Shown: piece after piece, positions 1 through 10,034 of the stretch
How positions within the stretch are numbered: position 1 is the first letter of the stretch
Layout: the number at the start of each line of letters is the position of its first letter
Source: Agriotes lineatus
Lineage: Eukaryota; Arthropoda; Insecta; Coleoptera; Elateridae
Length of the DNA stretch: 64,000 bases
Direction: 5' to 3'
Assembly: GCA_940337035.1 (NCBI GenBank)
Contig: CALNHX010005865.1
Span: 1-64,000, forward strand
Translations under genes and position numbers: made by a program
Notes under the pieces: model-generated
Told to the model about the DNA's origin: nothing
Seen by the model: the letters and a program-made list of their open reading frames with translations, nothing else
The model's database searches: none

Positions 1-94
1 ATATACTTAGGTTTTGTTCGGGGATGGAATAATTGTTTTTTAATAACAACTAATAATTCTGCTGGACAACTGGTATTTCTTGAAGAATGTCACC

Positions 95-755
95 TTTTTA
101 CTTCCTTTTACGATAAAGGAAGTATTGGATTCACCCCAAAAATTCGAAATTGAGTTTTCAACAGATCTTCACGTTTTAGAGTCCCCTGAACCCAAAAAAG
201 TATTTTTTCATTGGTCTGTCTGTCTGTCTGTGTGTCTGTGAACAGAATATCTCAAAAACGGAAAGAGGTATGGCGTTGAAACTTCATATATAAGTTTTGT
301 GTACTATGTAGATAAGACAGCAAGCTTTTGAAGAAAATCGCATAACCGGAAGTAGGTGTTTACTCTTGTGATTTTTCAGTTTTTTTTTGGATTTTTTCAA
401 AAACGGCTCCAACGATTTTTTTTAAACTTTACATTTTTAATGTGTATTGATGTGAGATAGGTGATTTTCCAGTTGAATACTTCTAAAATGGGTTTCTTTG
501 GTTTTTTTTCGATTTTTTTTATTAACTCCTATTTTAAATACAACACCCAGTATATTATTACATTTTTGAATTCAGCTTAAAATTCTAGAGAAAATTTGTC
601 TCTTGAACTAATACTCTATTTTGTACCGTTTTTGTAAAATTTGTAGTTTTTGAAAATTTTTGACAAATGCTTGAAAACTTAAAATCAAATTTTTGGCTAA
701 TTATAAGATCACTGTAAAAGGAAGTTGTGTGCGTGTATCACACCAGATTTTTCTG
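95..755. repeat. AT-rich dispersed-type repeat with terminal GGAAG motifs
   Basis: This stretch looks like a non-coding transposon relic. It opens with a short palindrome at about 98-123 (TACTTCCTTTTA facing TAAAGGAAGTA), and the GTAAAAGGAAG motif recurs near 714. A TGTC/TG microsatellite lies at 214-240. The interior is AT-rich with poly-T runs and no sustained reading frame. I do not recognise the family; it is called from structure only. Bases 1-94 show nothing. Confidence 0.3.
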
Positions 756-1099
756 ACTCTTTTCAATTTATTTACTTTACTTTTAAACTGGCAATGATGG
801 ACTCTTTTAAATACATGCTGTCTGGCTTTTGGCTGGAGTATTTATGGTCTTAGTGATATACCATGTATTTTTTGACATTAGTTCCAGATCATGAATCCAT
901 CGCTAAAAAAGAAATATTACTTATGCCTTCTGATTTCATAAAGCTATGTGTGCCCCATATACCTCTGATTTCATAAAGCTATCCTTATAACTTTAAATCT
1001 CCCAATCAAGGAATAGGTCATTTTGTAAAATATTAACAAAAAATAAAGATCAATCGGTAAATTAGACTTTAAACATTAGTGTAATGACATTTGAAAAAT

Positions 1100-1332
1100 T
1101 AACCTAAAAAACACTTTACCTCTAACGAAAGAAGTAACTAGAATAACTTTATAACCTCACTTCCAGTTCAAAATGCTTAAATTCCACACCAGCTGTTTAT
1201 TTTTAGCACATGGGCTAAACGTAAGCAGCTGATTTCACATTTCAAACGCTGATTTATAAAACGTCACTTTTAGTGAAAAAAGCATTCGCTAAAAGGCCTA
1301 CTTTTAGTAGTGGTCGTAGAAAAAAACGTTTA
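1100..1332. mobile_element. Truncated TIR element, right half (same family as 47560-48006)
   Basis: The sequence closely matches the right half of the element at 47560-48006. Shared parts are the run of GAAGTAACTAGAATAACTTT, the CAGCTGATTTC block, the ACTTTTAGTG and CTAAAAGGCCTAC blocks, and the terminal GGTCGTAGAAAAAA. The left half is absent, so it is a truncated copy. It abuts the first unit of the triplicated element directly, which suggests insertion or recombination between related termini. Confidence 0.55.
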
Positions 1333-1504
1333 TATATTTTTTCTACAGCCGTGATTTTAAACTGTTTCCAAGGGTCATATGCTGCGTGCTTTATGTTGTC
1401 TATAAAACACGCCATTCCATTTAAAGCACGGACTACTTTAAGAGGTTATATAACCTTATTTGTGAAGATTAAAAGTACAGTTATTATATCGGACCGATTT
1501 GTAT

Positions 1505-1905
1505 GCGGAGCCCCGAGTGCCCGATTGGAGAGGGGCGCAGCCCGATGGCCCCTTTGGAGAGGGGCGGAGCCCCGAGGGCCCCCTTGGAGAGGGGTGGAGC
1601 TCCAAGAGCCCCCTTGGAGAGGGGCCGAGCCCTGAGGGCCCCCTTGGAGAGGGGCCGAGCCCCGATGTCCCCTTGGAGAGGGGCGGAGCCCGATGGCCCC
1701 CTTGGAGAGGGGCGGAGCCCTGAGGGCACCCTTGGAGAGCGGTGGAGCTGCAAGAGCCCCCTTGGAGAGGGGTCGAGCCCCGAGGGCCCCCTTGGAGAGG
1801 GGTCGAGCCCCAAGGGCCCCCTTGGAGAGGAGCGGAGTCCCGAGGGCCCCCTTGGAGAGGGGTGGAGCTCCGAGGGCCGCTTTGGAGAGGGGCGAAGCCC
1901 CTAGG
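1505..1905. repeat. 30-bp GC-rich minisatellite, array 1
   Basis: About 13 copies of a 30-bp unit whose core is GGAGAGGGGCGGAGCCCC followed by GAGGGCCCCCTT. Units vary mainly at C/T and G/A positions, and one unit has lost a base near 1672. In translation it gives a 10-residue repeat (LERGGAPRAP) in one frame and other stop-free frames on both strands, so coding potential is an artefact of composition. Confidence 0.9.
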
Positions 1906-2234
1906 GCATTTAAGCTAACAAACTCCTCGGCTGTAGAAAAAATATTGAAGCCAACTCGTGTTTTACAGTTTAAAAATCTCGGTCGATCATAAAATTCTCG
2001 CTTCGCTCGAATTTTACCATGATCGACCTCGATTTTTAAATGCTCTGTAAAACACTAGTTAATAGCTATTTTCTACAGCCGTGATTTTAAACTGTTTCCA
2101 AGGGTCATATGCGGCGTGCTTTATGTTGTCTATAAAACACGCCATTCCATTTAAAGCACGGAGTACTTTAAGAGGTTATAAAACCTTATTTGTGAAGATT
2201 AAAAGCACAGTTATTATATCGAACCGATTTGTAT

Positions 2235-2637
2235 GCGGAGCCCCGAGTGCCCGATTGGAGAGGGGCGGAGCCCGATGGCCCCTTTGGAGAGGGGCGGAGC
2301 CCCGAGGGCCCCCTTGGAGAGGAGTAGAGCTCCAAGAGCCCCCTTGGAGAGGGGCCGAGCCCTGAGGGCCCCCTTGGAGAGGGGCCGAGCCCCGATGGCC
2401 TCCTTGGAGAGGGGCGGAGCCCGATGGCCCCCTTGGAGAGGGGCGGAGCCCTGAGGGCACCCTTGGAGAGGGGTGGAGCTGCAAGAGCCCCCTTGGAGAG
2501 GGGTCGAGCCCCGAGGGCCCCCTTGGAGAGGGGTCGAGCCCCAAGGGCCCCCTTGGAGAGGAGCGGATTCCCGAGGGCCACCTTGGAGAGGGGTGGAGCT
2601 CCGAGGGCCGCTTTGGAGAGGGGCGAAGGCCATAGGG
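2235..2637. repeat. 30-bp GC-rich minisatellite, array 2
   Basis: The second array of the same 30-bp unit, inside the second copy of the 733-bp repeat. It keeps unit-specific variants in the same order as arrays 1 and 3. The whole unit was therefore duplicated, rather than the minisatellite expanding independently. Confidence 0.9.
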
Positions 2638-2970
2638 CATTTAAGCTAACAAACTCCTCGGCTGTAGAAAAAATATTGAAGCCAACTCGTGTTTTACAGT
2701 TTAAAAATCTCGGTCGATCATAAAATTCTCGCTTCGCTCGAATTTTAACATGATCGACCTCGATTTTTAAATGCTCTGTAAAACACTAGTTGCCTTAATA
2801 GCTATTTTCTACAGCCGTGATTTTAAACTGTTTCCAAGGGTCATATGCGGCGTGCTTTATGTTGTCTATAAAACACGCCATTCCATTTAAAGGACGGACT
2901 ACTTTAAGAGGTTATATAACCTTATTTGTGAAGATTAAAAGTACAGTTATTATATCGGACCGATTTGTAT

Positions 2971-3371
2971 GCGGAGCCCCGAGTGCCCGATTGGAGAGGG
3001 GCGCAGCCCGATGGCCCCTTTGGAGAGGGGCGGAGCCCCGAGGGCCCCCTTGGAGAGGGGTGGAGCTCCAAGAGCCCCCTTGGAGAGGGGCCGAGCCCTG
3101 AGGGCCCCCTTGGAGAGGGGCCGAGCCCCGATGTCCCCTTGGAGAGGGGCGGAGCCCGATGGCCCCCTTGGAGAGGGGCGGAGCCCTGAGGGCACCCTTG
3201 GAGAGCGGTGGAGCTGCAAGAGCCCCCTTGGAGAGGGGCCGAGCCCTGAGGGCCCCCTTGGAGAGGGGCCGAGCCCCAAGGGCCCCCTTGGAGAGGAGCG
3301 GAGTCCCGAGGGCCCCCTTGGAGAGGGGTGGAGCTCCGAGGGCCGCTTTGGAGAGGGGCGAAGCCCCTAGG
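2971..3371. repeat. 30-bp GC-rich minisatellite, array 3
   Basis: The third array of the same 30-bp unit. It is more similar to array 1 than to array 2: both carry the GATGTCCCC variant and the same shortened unit. This argues for copying of unit 1 into unit 3, or conversion between them. Confidence 0.9.
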
Positions 3372-3541
3372 GCATTTAAGCTAACAAACTCCTCGGCTGT
3401 AGAAAAAATATTGAAGCCAACTCGTGTTTTACAGTTTAAAAATCTCGGTCGATCATAAAATTCTCGCTTCGCTCGAATTTTAACATGATCGACCTCGATT
3501 TTTAAATGCTCTGTAAAACACTAGTTGCCTTAATAGCTATT

Positions 3542-3931
3542 TTATTATACCTGCATCAGAATCGCCGTTTAAAGCACGCCTGAGCGTGCGAATACAGGCG
3601 ATTAAAGCTCGCCGAGCTTTAAAGGTTGTCAAGGAAACGACTGAATGCAACAACGGACTTGGACGCGACAAAAACGTAAATAATTCTCGTAACTATAGTA
3701 GCAATATTATTATGCCCTCTCGATTTATCACGACAAAAATTATTTCTAAGTTTTTAGTGCGTAATTTATTTCCAGTATTGGAGGTATAATAAAAAATAGC
3801 GTAAAGTATTCGTGGATAACTGGTCTTTAAAACACTTGCTCTGTTTCGAGCACTCCGGCTACGCCGTCGTGCTCGAAAACCCGCGCGTGTTTTAAAGACC
3901 TTGTTATCCACTCATACTTTAATATACTATT
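3542..3931. mobile_element. 390-bp dispersed element with long terminal hairpin, copy 1
   Basis: It is nearly identical to 9368-9757 over 390 bp, and the flanks differ on both sides, so these are the element limits. It begins TTATTATACCTGCATC and ends TTTAATATACTATT. The last third (3812-3911) folds into a long imperfect hairpin: GTGGATAAC and GGTCTTTAAAACAC pair with their inverses around a GC-rich apex GGCTACGCC. A second short palindrome of AAAGCTCGCCGAGCTTT type lies near 3606. No coding capacity; a non-autonomous DNA element of unknown superfamily. Confidence 0.75.
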
Positions 3932-3949
3932 TTCTATTACTGATGATTA

Positions 3950-5404
3950 TAAATGACTACAAACTAATACTAAATCTTCTTTTTTGAATTTTATAGGATG
4001 TTTAATATTATTGCCGTTCCTCCGGCTTCTTATTTGAGCTCTTGATAAGAAATTTTCTTGTGCTGATTGTATCTTTATATCTAAATTTAAATAATTTCTT
4101 TCAGGAAATTTAATTAATTTTTCTATTCATCTATCAGGCTTGTGACCTTTCATCCATTCATGAGGTGTCATTCCAGTAGTATCATTTTCTACACAATTTA
4201 ACCAATCTTCTACTGTTTGTATCGAAAGATAAAAAAACTGATCCTCAGCGGGCTGTGAAAATTCAAACGTGTGGATATGTTGGTGGCACTGTAAGTCTAT
4301 GTGAAATTCGAGGTTAGCAGGTTAGGTTCTGCCTCAGTCTGTGTCAAAACTGATGCAAAACCTAACCTACTAACCTCGAACTTGACATATACTTACAGTG
4401 CCACCAACACATTATTCATACGTTTGAATTTCCACAGCCCGCTGAGTTCAGTTTTTTATCTCTCGATACATAATTTCGCTAATTTGTATGTTTTGTACTA
4501 CAGAATATCTAAACGTTCTGCCTAATTCCTTCATTATTCTTTTCACTGGATTTGATTGCTGGTGATAAATGGCTGATTATTTACATTCTATTCTTTGTCC
4601 ATCAAGTAGTTCTTTCTATAATTGGCTCTTAAATTGTGATCCATAAGCTGACAACGCAGATACTGGCTTAACTACGTTAGTGATAAAATCATTTAGAAGT
4701 TTATTAACCAAGGTTCGAGTTTTTCACAAACTTTATAAATATATCGTTTATTGCAAATATACAGGTAACTTCCTTGAGGTAATGGACCTAACAAATCTAC
4801 AAATATTATTTGTAAAGGTTGTAGTGCTTCAATATTTTTCCTTGATGATGCTTGTTGTTTACTTCAGTCTTTTGACATAATTTACAATTTGTTAATATTT
4901 TTTGTACCTTCCGACCTTTGTTTGGAATATAGCAAGTTCCTTTAAATAATGCTCTACATTTATTATTCCCAAAATGACCATACATTCGATGATATTCGTT
5001 TATCAATTCTTTTTCAAAATTTTTTGGTATACCAAACATCCACCATTCTTCACTTCTTTTACTTCTTTTGAATAAAACATTCTCAAATAATTTATAATAT
5101 ATTTTCAGTTCATCCATCTTTTCTTGATTATGTGAAATCATTTCATTTTTAATTTTACATTATATTTCAGTCCATGTTCTGTTATTTAATAACCTTGGTA
5201 GTTGTGTTTTTGGAATTACATCCTTAATTAAAGCTACTAGTTAGTAGAGGATTAATCTTTTTGTCATCACATATCTTGATAAGAAATCAGCTACTAAATT
5301 TTGCAATATTTTACTGTGAGTTTATATTCTTTCAAGTATATGCTACATCTCATTAACCTGACACTCAAAGGTTTACAACTATTTAAAAATTCCAGAGCTT
5401 TATG
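3950..5404 (-). pseudogene. Degenerate Ty3/gypsy integrase and RNase H C-terminus
   Basis: Read on the minus strand this continues the pol gene whose RT/RNase H lies at 6929-7960. It shows the end of RNase H (KALEFLNSCKP), then a zinc-binding domain with HRMYGHFGNNK followed by CKLCQK at 4806-5141, then the integrase core with SQFKSQL and NPVKRIMKELGR, and a C-terminal stretch with TGMTPHEW. The glutamate of the usual NPVER motif reads as lysine here, and several stops and frameshifts are present. A foldback element (4219-4469) splits the core. It is dead, and older than the elements inside it. Confidence 0.8.
4219..4469. mobile_element. Foldback element 1 with shared palindromic core
   Basis: A nested palindrome. 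The outer arms (4219-4281 and about 4412-4469) are inverse copies, beginning GTATCGAAAGATAAAAAAAC and ending with its inverse. The central core (about 4282-4411) is a second palindrome: GGTGGCACTGTAAGTCTATG and AGGTTAGCAGGTTAGGTT facing their inverses. The same core recurs at about 6770-6840 and 31885-32012 with different outer arms. It interrupts the old gypsy integrase. Confidence 0.75.
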
Positions 5405-5408
5405 ATAG

Positions 5409-5988
5409 TGTTACGTTCTTAACGTTCGGGCTATTTAAAATTATACGACAAACATGGGTTCAAACATTTATTTACAACTATTGGATTAATTATTGTTATT
5501 TACAAACACACGAGAATTATCAAGCAGAACACAAATTACTTTTAAACTACGGCACTATTTCTAACAACTATTATTATTTATTTATATCACTCTTAAACAC
5601 TAAGGATGTATTTCTATTTATCTGGTCATCTATTTATTTATTTCACGAGAGGTTATGTACACGCGGTTATTTATATGGGGGCTTCTAACAAGCCTCGACG
5701 TGAGTTCGAACTGCCGGATAATTATTTCAGAACTGAACTCGCATCCCCGCTGCGCGCATATTTATCTTTCACTGGAGAGGTTCCAGAAACTTCTCGGCAT
5801 TCACTGGAATTTCCAGATGAAAGCATGACGCATCTGACCTCGGGCGCGCGTGAGTCATGCACTGCACCTGGCTCCAGATTTATCCGAAAGTCTGGAACGC
5901 TGTGACACATCTCCACACCTGCTTCTGCCGGCAGCCTCTGATTCACCCGCGCACATCTGCTTTCAAGGCCGTTCTTGCGTTCGTTACA
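5409..5988. mobile_element. Solo LTR (580 bp) with ATAG target duplication
   Basis: It starts TGTTACGTTCTTAACG and ends GCGTTCGTTACA, the TG...CA termini expected of an LTR, with imperfect inverse symmetry. The four bases before it (5405-5408) and after it (5989-5992) are both ATAG, a 4-bp target duplication typical of Ty3/gypsy integration. It lies inside the RNase H region of the older decayed gypsy element. No internal region remains, so it is read as an LTR-LTR recombination product. Which family made it is not known. Confidence 0.75.
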
Positions 5989-6012
5989 ATAGATTAAAAT
6001 AATTTTTTTGTA

Positions 6013-6212
6013 TTCGCTCCCCAAACTGGTTACTTTGTAAACTGTCTAGGATCCTCAAAATTGCCATTTAGAGGCCTTGTACTTAAAGTCGTCATGGCAA
6101 CATTTTAGCGGACTCAAACATTAGTTGCCATGACGACTTTAAGTACAAGGCCTCTAAATGGCCATTTTGAGGATCCTAGACAGTTTCCAAAGTAACCAGT
6201 TTGGGGAGCGAA
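6013..6212. mobile_element. Foldback element, 89-bp near-perfect arms
   Basis: Bases 6013-6101 and 6124-6212 are inverse repeats, almost perfect over 89 bp, with a 22-base spacer (6102-6123). The ends read TTCGCTCCCCAAACTGG and its inverse. It has no coding capacity and no obvious target duplication. The near-perfect arm identity suggests a recent insertion, or repair that keeps the arms alike. Confidence 0.8.
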
Positions 6213-6707
6213 AAATACATTTTCGCGCGGCCTCCTAATATAATGCCGCGTTAATGGTAATTGAAACTTCATATTATAATGTTTGGAGAGCTAATACAAA
6301 AAAACGTTGTATGCAACACGTCCTCAAACGGCTTTGAGGACTAGTTACATAAAGTACTATTATTTGAAATCGGCAGTGAAGTACGCCGAAATCGTCATTA
6401 AAATACGAGAAATCGGCAGTGAAGTAATCCATTGTTTTACGACTTTTTTGTAGGTGGCGAGGCGACAGATAAACGTCAATCGACCGAACATAACCTACAA
6501 AAGTTGGTGTAATGTTGTAATTTCACGATTCCTCGATTTCAAATAAAACATAGTGTACACCTCGGCACTGAAGTTCCTTTTTATCCCTCATCTGGTTTAT
6601 TTGCCTTGGCCCTACGGGCCTCGGCAACTAAATCCACATTCGTGATAAAAAGTTATACTTCAGTGCCTTGGTATACAAACTACTATTTTCATCTACAAAA
6701 ATAACTG
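6213..6707. other. Non-coding interval between foldbacks with imperfect hairpins
   Basis: No gene is visible. A small hairpin (GTCCTCAAA facing TTTGAGGAC) lies near 6320-6342. The words GAAATCGGCAGTGAAGTA recur at about 6366 and 6410. An imperfect palindrome spans about 6558-6680 (GGCACTGAAGTTC facing its near-inverse, apex CGGGCC). This is probably another degraded non-autonomous element, not classified. Confidence 0.4.
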
Positions 6708-6928
6708 GTGTTCATTAGAATTTGTGGTCTAGTCGGCTTTGGAACTGGTGAAGTCATGTCGTGCATTAAATCAGTTTTGACATAGACTAACGCAAAACCT
6801 AACCTGCTAACATCGAATTTGACATAGACTTACAGTGTCACCAGTGTCAGTTATCAGCCATATGATTTAATGCACGACATGACTTCATCAGTTCCAAAGC
6901 CGACTAGACCACAAATTCTAATGAACAC
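6708..6928. mobile_element. Foldback element 2 with half of the shared palindromic core
   Basis: The outer arms (6708-6765 and 6867-6928) are inverse repeats starting GTGTTCATTAGAATTTGTGG. Between them lies mostly the right half of the core seen at 4282-4411 and 31885-32012, including AACCTAACCTGCTAACATCG and GACATAGACTTACAGTG. The left core half is reduced to a short stub. It lies at the edge of the RNase H sequence of the old gypsy element. Confidence 0.7.
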
Positions 6929-7960
6929 TCTTTATAAGACCTAAATGTTTTACAAGCTAATACTGCAGCTAACAGTTCCAATTCAGTCATCATATAATTT
7001 CTTTCGGATTCCCGAGACAGTGGAAAAAGTCCTATAAAACATAAAATGTTCTACTAGCAAGAATTACATTTTCTGTAGTACTATCTTCGCTTATTTGAAA
7101 TAGATGTGCTCCTAGTGCACAACTCGATGCATCGGTTGCGATATAAAATGGTTTATTAAAGCCTGGGTGTGACAAAGTTATATTTATAAAAAATTCTTTT
7201 ATATGTTGAAATGCTAGTTGTTCCTCATTTCCCCATGTCCATTTATAATTTTTCATTAACAAATGAGTTAGTTTGCATATTGAAGTAATGTAGCTATTTA
7301 CAAATTTTCTATAAAAATTACATACTCCTAAAAACGACTGTAACTCTTTTTTACCTTTAGCTGGTTTAAAATCATGTGTACTTTCTATTTTTTCAGGACT
7401 GATTACATATCCCAAAAATTAAAATGTAATCCATTAATAAATCTGCTTTGCTACCATTAACAGTCATGTTAGCCATTTTGAGTTTTTCTAAAACTAATTC
7501 CAATTGATTTATATGTTCTTCAAATGTTCTAGAAGCCAAAAGAATATCATCAACGTACACTGTTGCAACAGTTAATACTTCTGGACCCAATACATGACCA
7601 AGACATTTACTAAACATAGCTATTGATACATTTAATCCAAATGGTAACGCCTTAAAATGATAACTCCTACCATTTCCTAAAAAAGCAGTGTATTTTCTTG
7701 GCAGTTCACGTAATTTTATTTGCCAATAACCTCAAGTTAAAAAAACTTATAAATACTTCACACCATTACATTTTTTAACAATTCGTCTATTCATGGTGCC
7801 GATTCTCGATCTTCTACTAGTATAGTATTCAATCTTCTAGTATCTAAACAGATATGAACTGATCTAATTTTTTTTGTTACTACCACTATGGAATTAGACT
7901 AAGGTGAATCTGAATGTTCTATTATACCAAAATCTAACATTCTTCTTATTTATTTTTTAA
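6929..7960 (-). pseudogene. Degenerate Ty3/gypsy reverse transcriptase and RNase H
   Basis: Minus-strand fragments show the RT active-site block TVYVDDILLAS at about 7530-7560. The connection domain follows (YVISPEKIE ... LQSFLGVCNFYRKFV), then RNase H start TDASSCALGAHLF and the MTELELLAAV block near 6950-7020. Frameshifts separate the blocks, and the N-terminal RT (7620-7960) is heavily mutated. Length and order are as in Ty3/gypsy pol. Non-functional copy. Confidence 0.85.
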
Positions 7961-8640
7961 CTGCTGATCTTTTTGCATATGGTATAGGGTAAGATTTTTG
8001 CACAAAAACTGTTTCATCTTTAATTTGTAATTTACAAACATAAATATTGCATAAGCCTGGCTTATCAGAAAATGCACTATTGTGTTTTTCTAAAATATCT
8101 TGTACTTGAGATAATTTATTATTATTTGAAATATTCTATTCATGATTTATTGGTTGTTGTTGTAATGGGTCTTCTGCTTCAACTTTATCACATCCATCAC
8201 TGATGTCATCTTTCTCAGAAAACACTTCCTTCAAATATTTTGATACAGGAAACAATTCTTTTTCTAATTCCCCTAGTAACTCCTTGAATAGTTAAATTTA
8301 TTGCTGGTAGAACAGGTGTCTGATTGTTCTTTGCTAATATTCTTTCAAACATTTATTCAGACATCATACCTACAGAACTACCTGTAATCGAATCTAAATC
8401 GATTATATTGTTAGTTTGTTCACCTCATTTGCCCTTTTAAATTGTGGAAAATATTTTCTTACAGAATTTACATGTTGTTTTAGCTTCTCTAAAATCCGAC
8501 TGTTAACAACTGGAGCTTGTTGTCTCGGGTTCTTTAGTTTTCTTAACTTTGACTGGAGGTGACATATTTCTGACTTGTACTGCATAACTACTACCACTTC
8601 TTGCCCTTTCTCGAACATATAAGCACCAGCCTCGACACCG
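7961..8640 (-). pseudogene. Decayed upstream part of the same gypsy element (protease/gag side)
   Basis: By position this should hold protease and gag sequence, but only broken frames remain. One minus-strand frame at 8403-8618 (71 codons; basic, with KLRKLKNPRQQ) could be a gag or nucleocapsid-side remnant. No DTG/DSG protease motif or zinc knuckle was found. The assignment rests on synteny with the RT downstream. Confidence 0.35.
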
Positions 8641-9367
8641 CAAGGTAAATGAGGTTACAGATAATACATACATACATACAAATAGAAGTTAGGTTATCAA
8701 TATCTGTATTATAATTTATTGCAGTAGGACTTTGTTGTATTTCAATCATTTCCAAGCATAGTCATTGTTTTAAATTATTCACTTTATGTAAGATTTTTGG
8801 AGTGAATATTATGTTGTAATCTATTAGCACTCTTATTAGTCACCTGCTACTACCACCAATCATTCATACGATTGCTTTTGCAATATAATTCGTTAACTGG
8901 ATTCAAAAAATTAAAAATTAATAATGCGTCGCTTGCATGTTGCATTACAAGGGCACAACAATCTGCCCGTGCCCTGCTAAGGGACATTTATATACCGGGT
9001 GCTGACTTGCGCGACGCACCATAGGAATTTGCATAGTAAATTCTTTATGTTCAATTATTTGCTCCCCTAATTATTTTAGAGCTTAAGTGTAAATACATTT
9101 TTTGTAGAGACAAAAATACTGCACCCATTCATACTGTTGCTAACAATTTTTCATTTTCCGGAACTGAAGGAATGCAAAAAACAAACTACCATTTTCACAA
9201 AAATCAGTGATGCCATGGAATTATTGAAACAAGCCAATGCCAACGCAAATGCGTGCGGAGCGACAATATGTGTTGTTTGTTTGTTTGTCATTGATGTTTC
9301 ATTATTAATTATATTCAGCTTAATGTCTCTAAGGTACCTAGACCTTGTCCATAACAAAAATGGTTTT
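8641..9367. other. No gene seen
   Basis: Contains a TACA microsatellite near 8667-8682 and a palindrome around GGGCAC...GTGCCC near 8950-8975. Short open frames at 9137-9409 and 9151-9357 overlap on opposite strands and have no recognisable motif. Nothing supports a gene. Confidence 0.5.
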
Positions 9368-9757
9368 TTATTATACCTGCATCAGAATCGCCGTTTAAAG
9401 CACGCCTGAGCGTGCAAAAACAGGCGATTAAAGCTCGCCGAGCTTTAAAGGTTGTCAAGGAAACGACTGAATGCAACAACGGACATGGACGCGACAAAAA
9501 CGTAAATAATTCTCGTAACTATAGTAGCAATATTATTATACCCTCTCAATTTATCACGACAAAAATTATTTCTAAGTTTTTAGTGCGTAATTTATTTCCA
9601 GTATTGGAGGTATAATAAAAAATAGCGTAAAGTATTCGTGGATAACTGGTCTTTAAAACACTTGCTCTATTTCGAGCACTCCGGCTACGCCGTCGTGCTC
9701 GAAAACTCGCGCGTGTTTTAAAGACCTTGTTATCCACTCATACTTTAATATACTATT
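9368..9757. mobile_element. 390-bp dispersed element with long terminal hairpin, copy 2
   Basis: A second copy of the element at 3542-3931, same orientation and same length, with only scattered differences, in unrelated flanking sequence. The terminal hairpin (about 9638-9737) is conserved, including its GGCTACGCC apex. The high similarity of the copies suggests a fairly recent burst. Confidence 0.75.
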
Positions 9758-10034
9758 ACGACTATGGCGGACGTTCGTTAACTAAGCTCCTTGTTTATTG
9801 TAAAATATCCGTATCGTCAAATTCCAAACAGTACAACCATTAAAAGACTGATTTATTTTAAGTTTAAGACTACAGGCACGTTATTAAATAATTGTAGGTG
9901 TAATAATGTGGTTCAGAACTTACAGCAAAATGAGAAAAACGACAATAAATTCAATCTTTTGACAGCAGTGACTGGATGATCGCCCCGCACGCATTTGCGT
10001 TAGAGCAAGTGATTTTACGGCCGTGGTCACCTCT

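Larger units (their letters stand above)
1333..3535. repeat. Triplicated ~733-bp unit: TIR element with internal minisatellite plus hairpin linker
   Basis: Three head-to-tail units start near 1333, 2063 and 2797 (spacing 730 and 736 bp). Each has a left terminus ending TTTTCTACAGCC, a leader, a GC-rich 30-bp minisatellite, and a right terminus GGCTGTAGAAAAAATATT that is the inverse of the left. A roughly 115-bp linker follows with a palindrome around the word TTCTCGCTTCGCTCGAATTT. Units differ by scattered substitutions and small indels. All six frames stay open across the minisatellite only because the period is a multiple of three and lacks stops, so the long open frames here are not genes. 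Confidence 0.8.

Noticed and set aside
1484..3458. Many overlapping long open frames on both strands (e.g. LERGGAPRAP repeats)
   Set aside because: They come from a stop-free 30-bp minisatellite, open in several frames at once; no start context, domain or codon signal singles one out.
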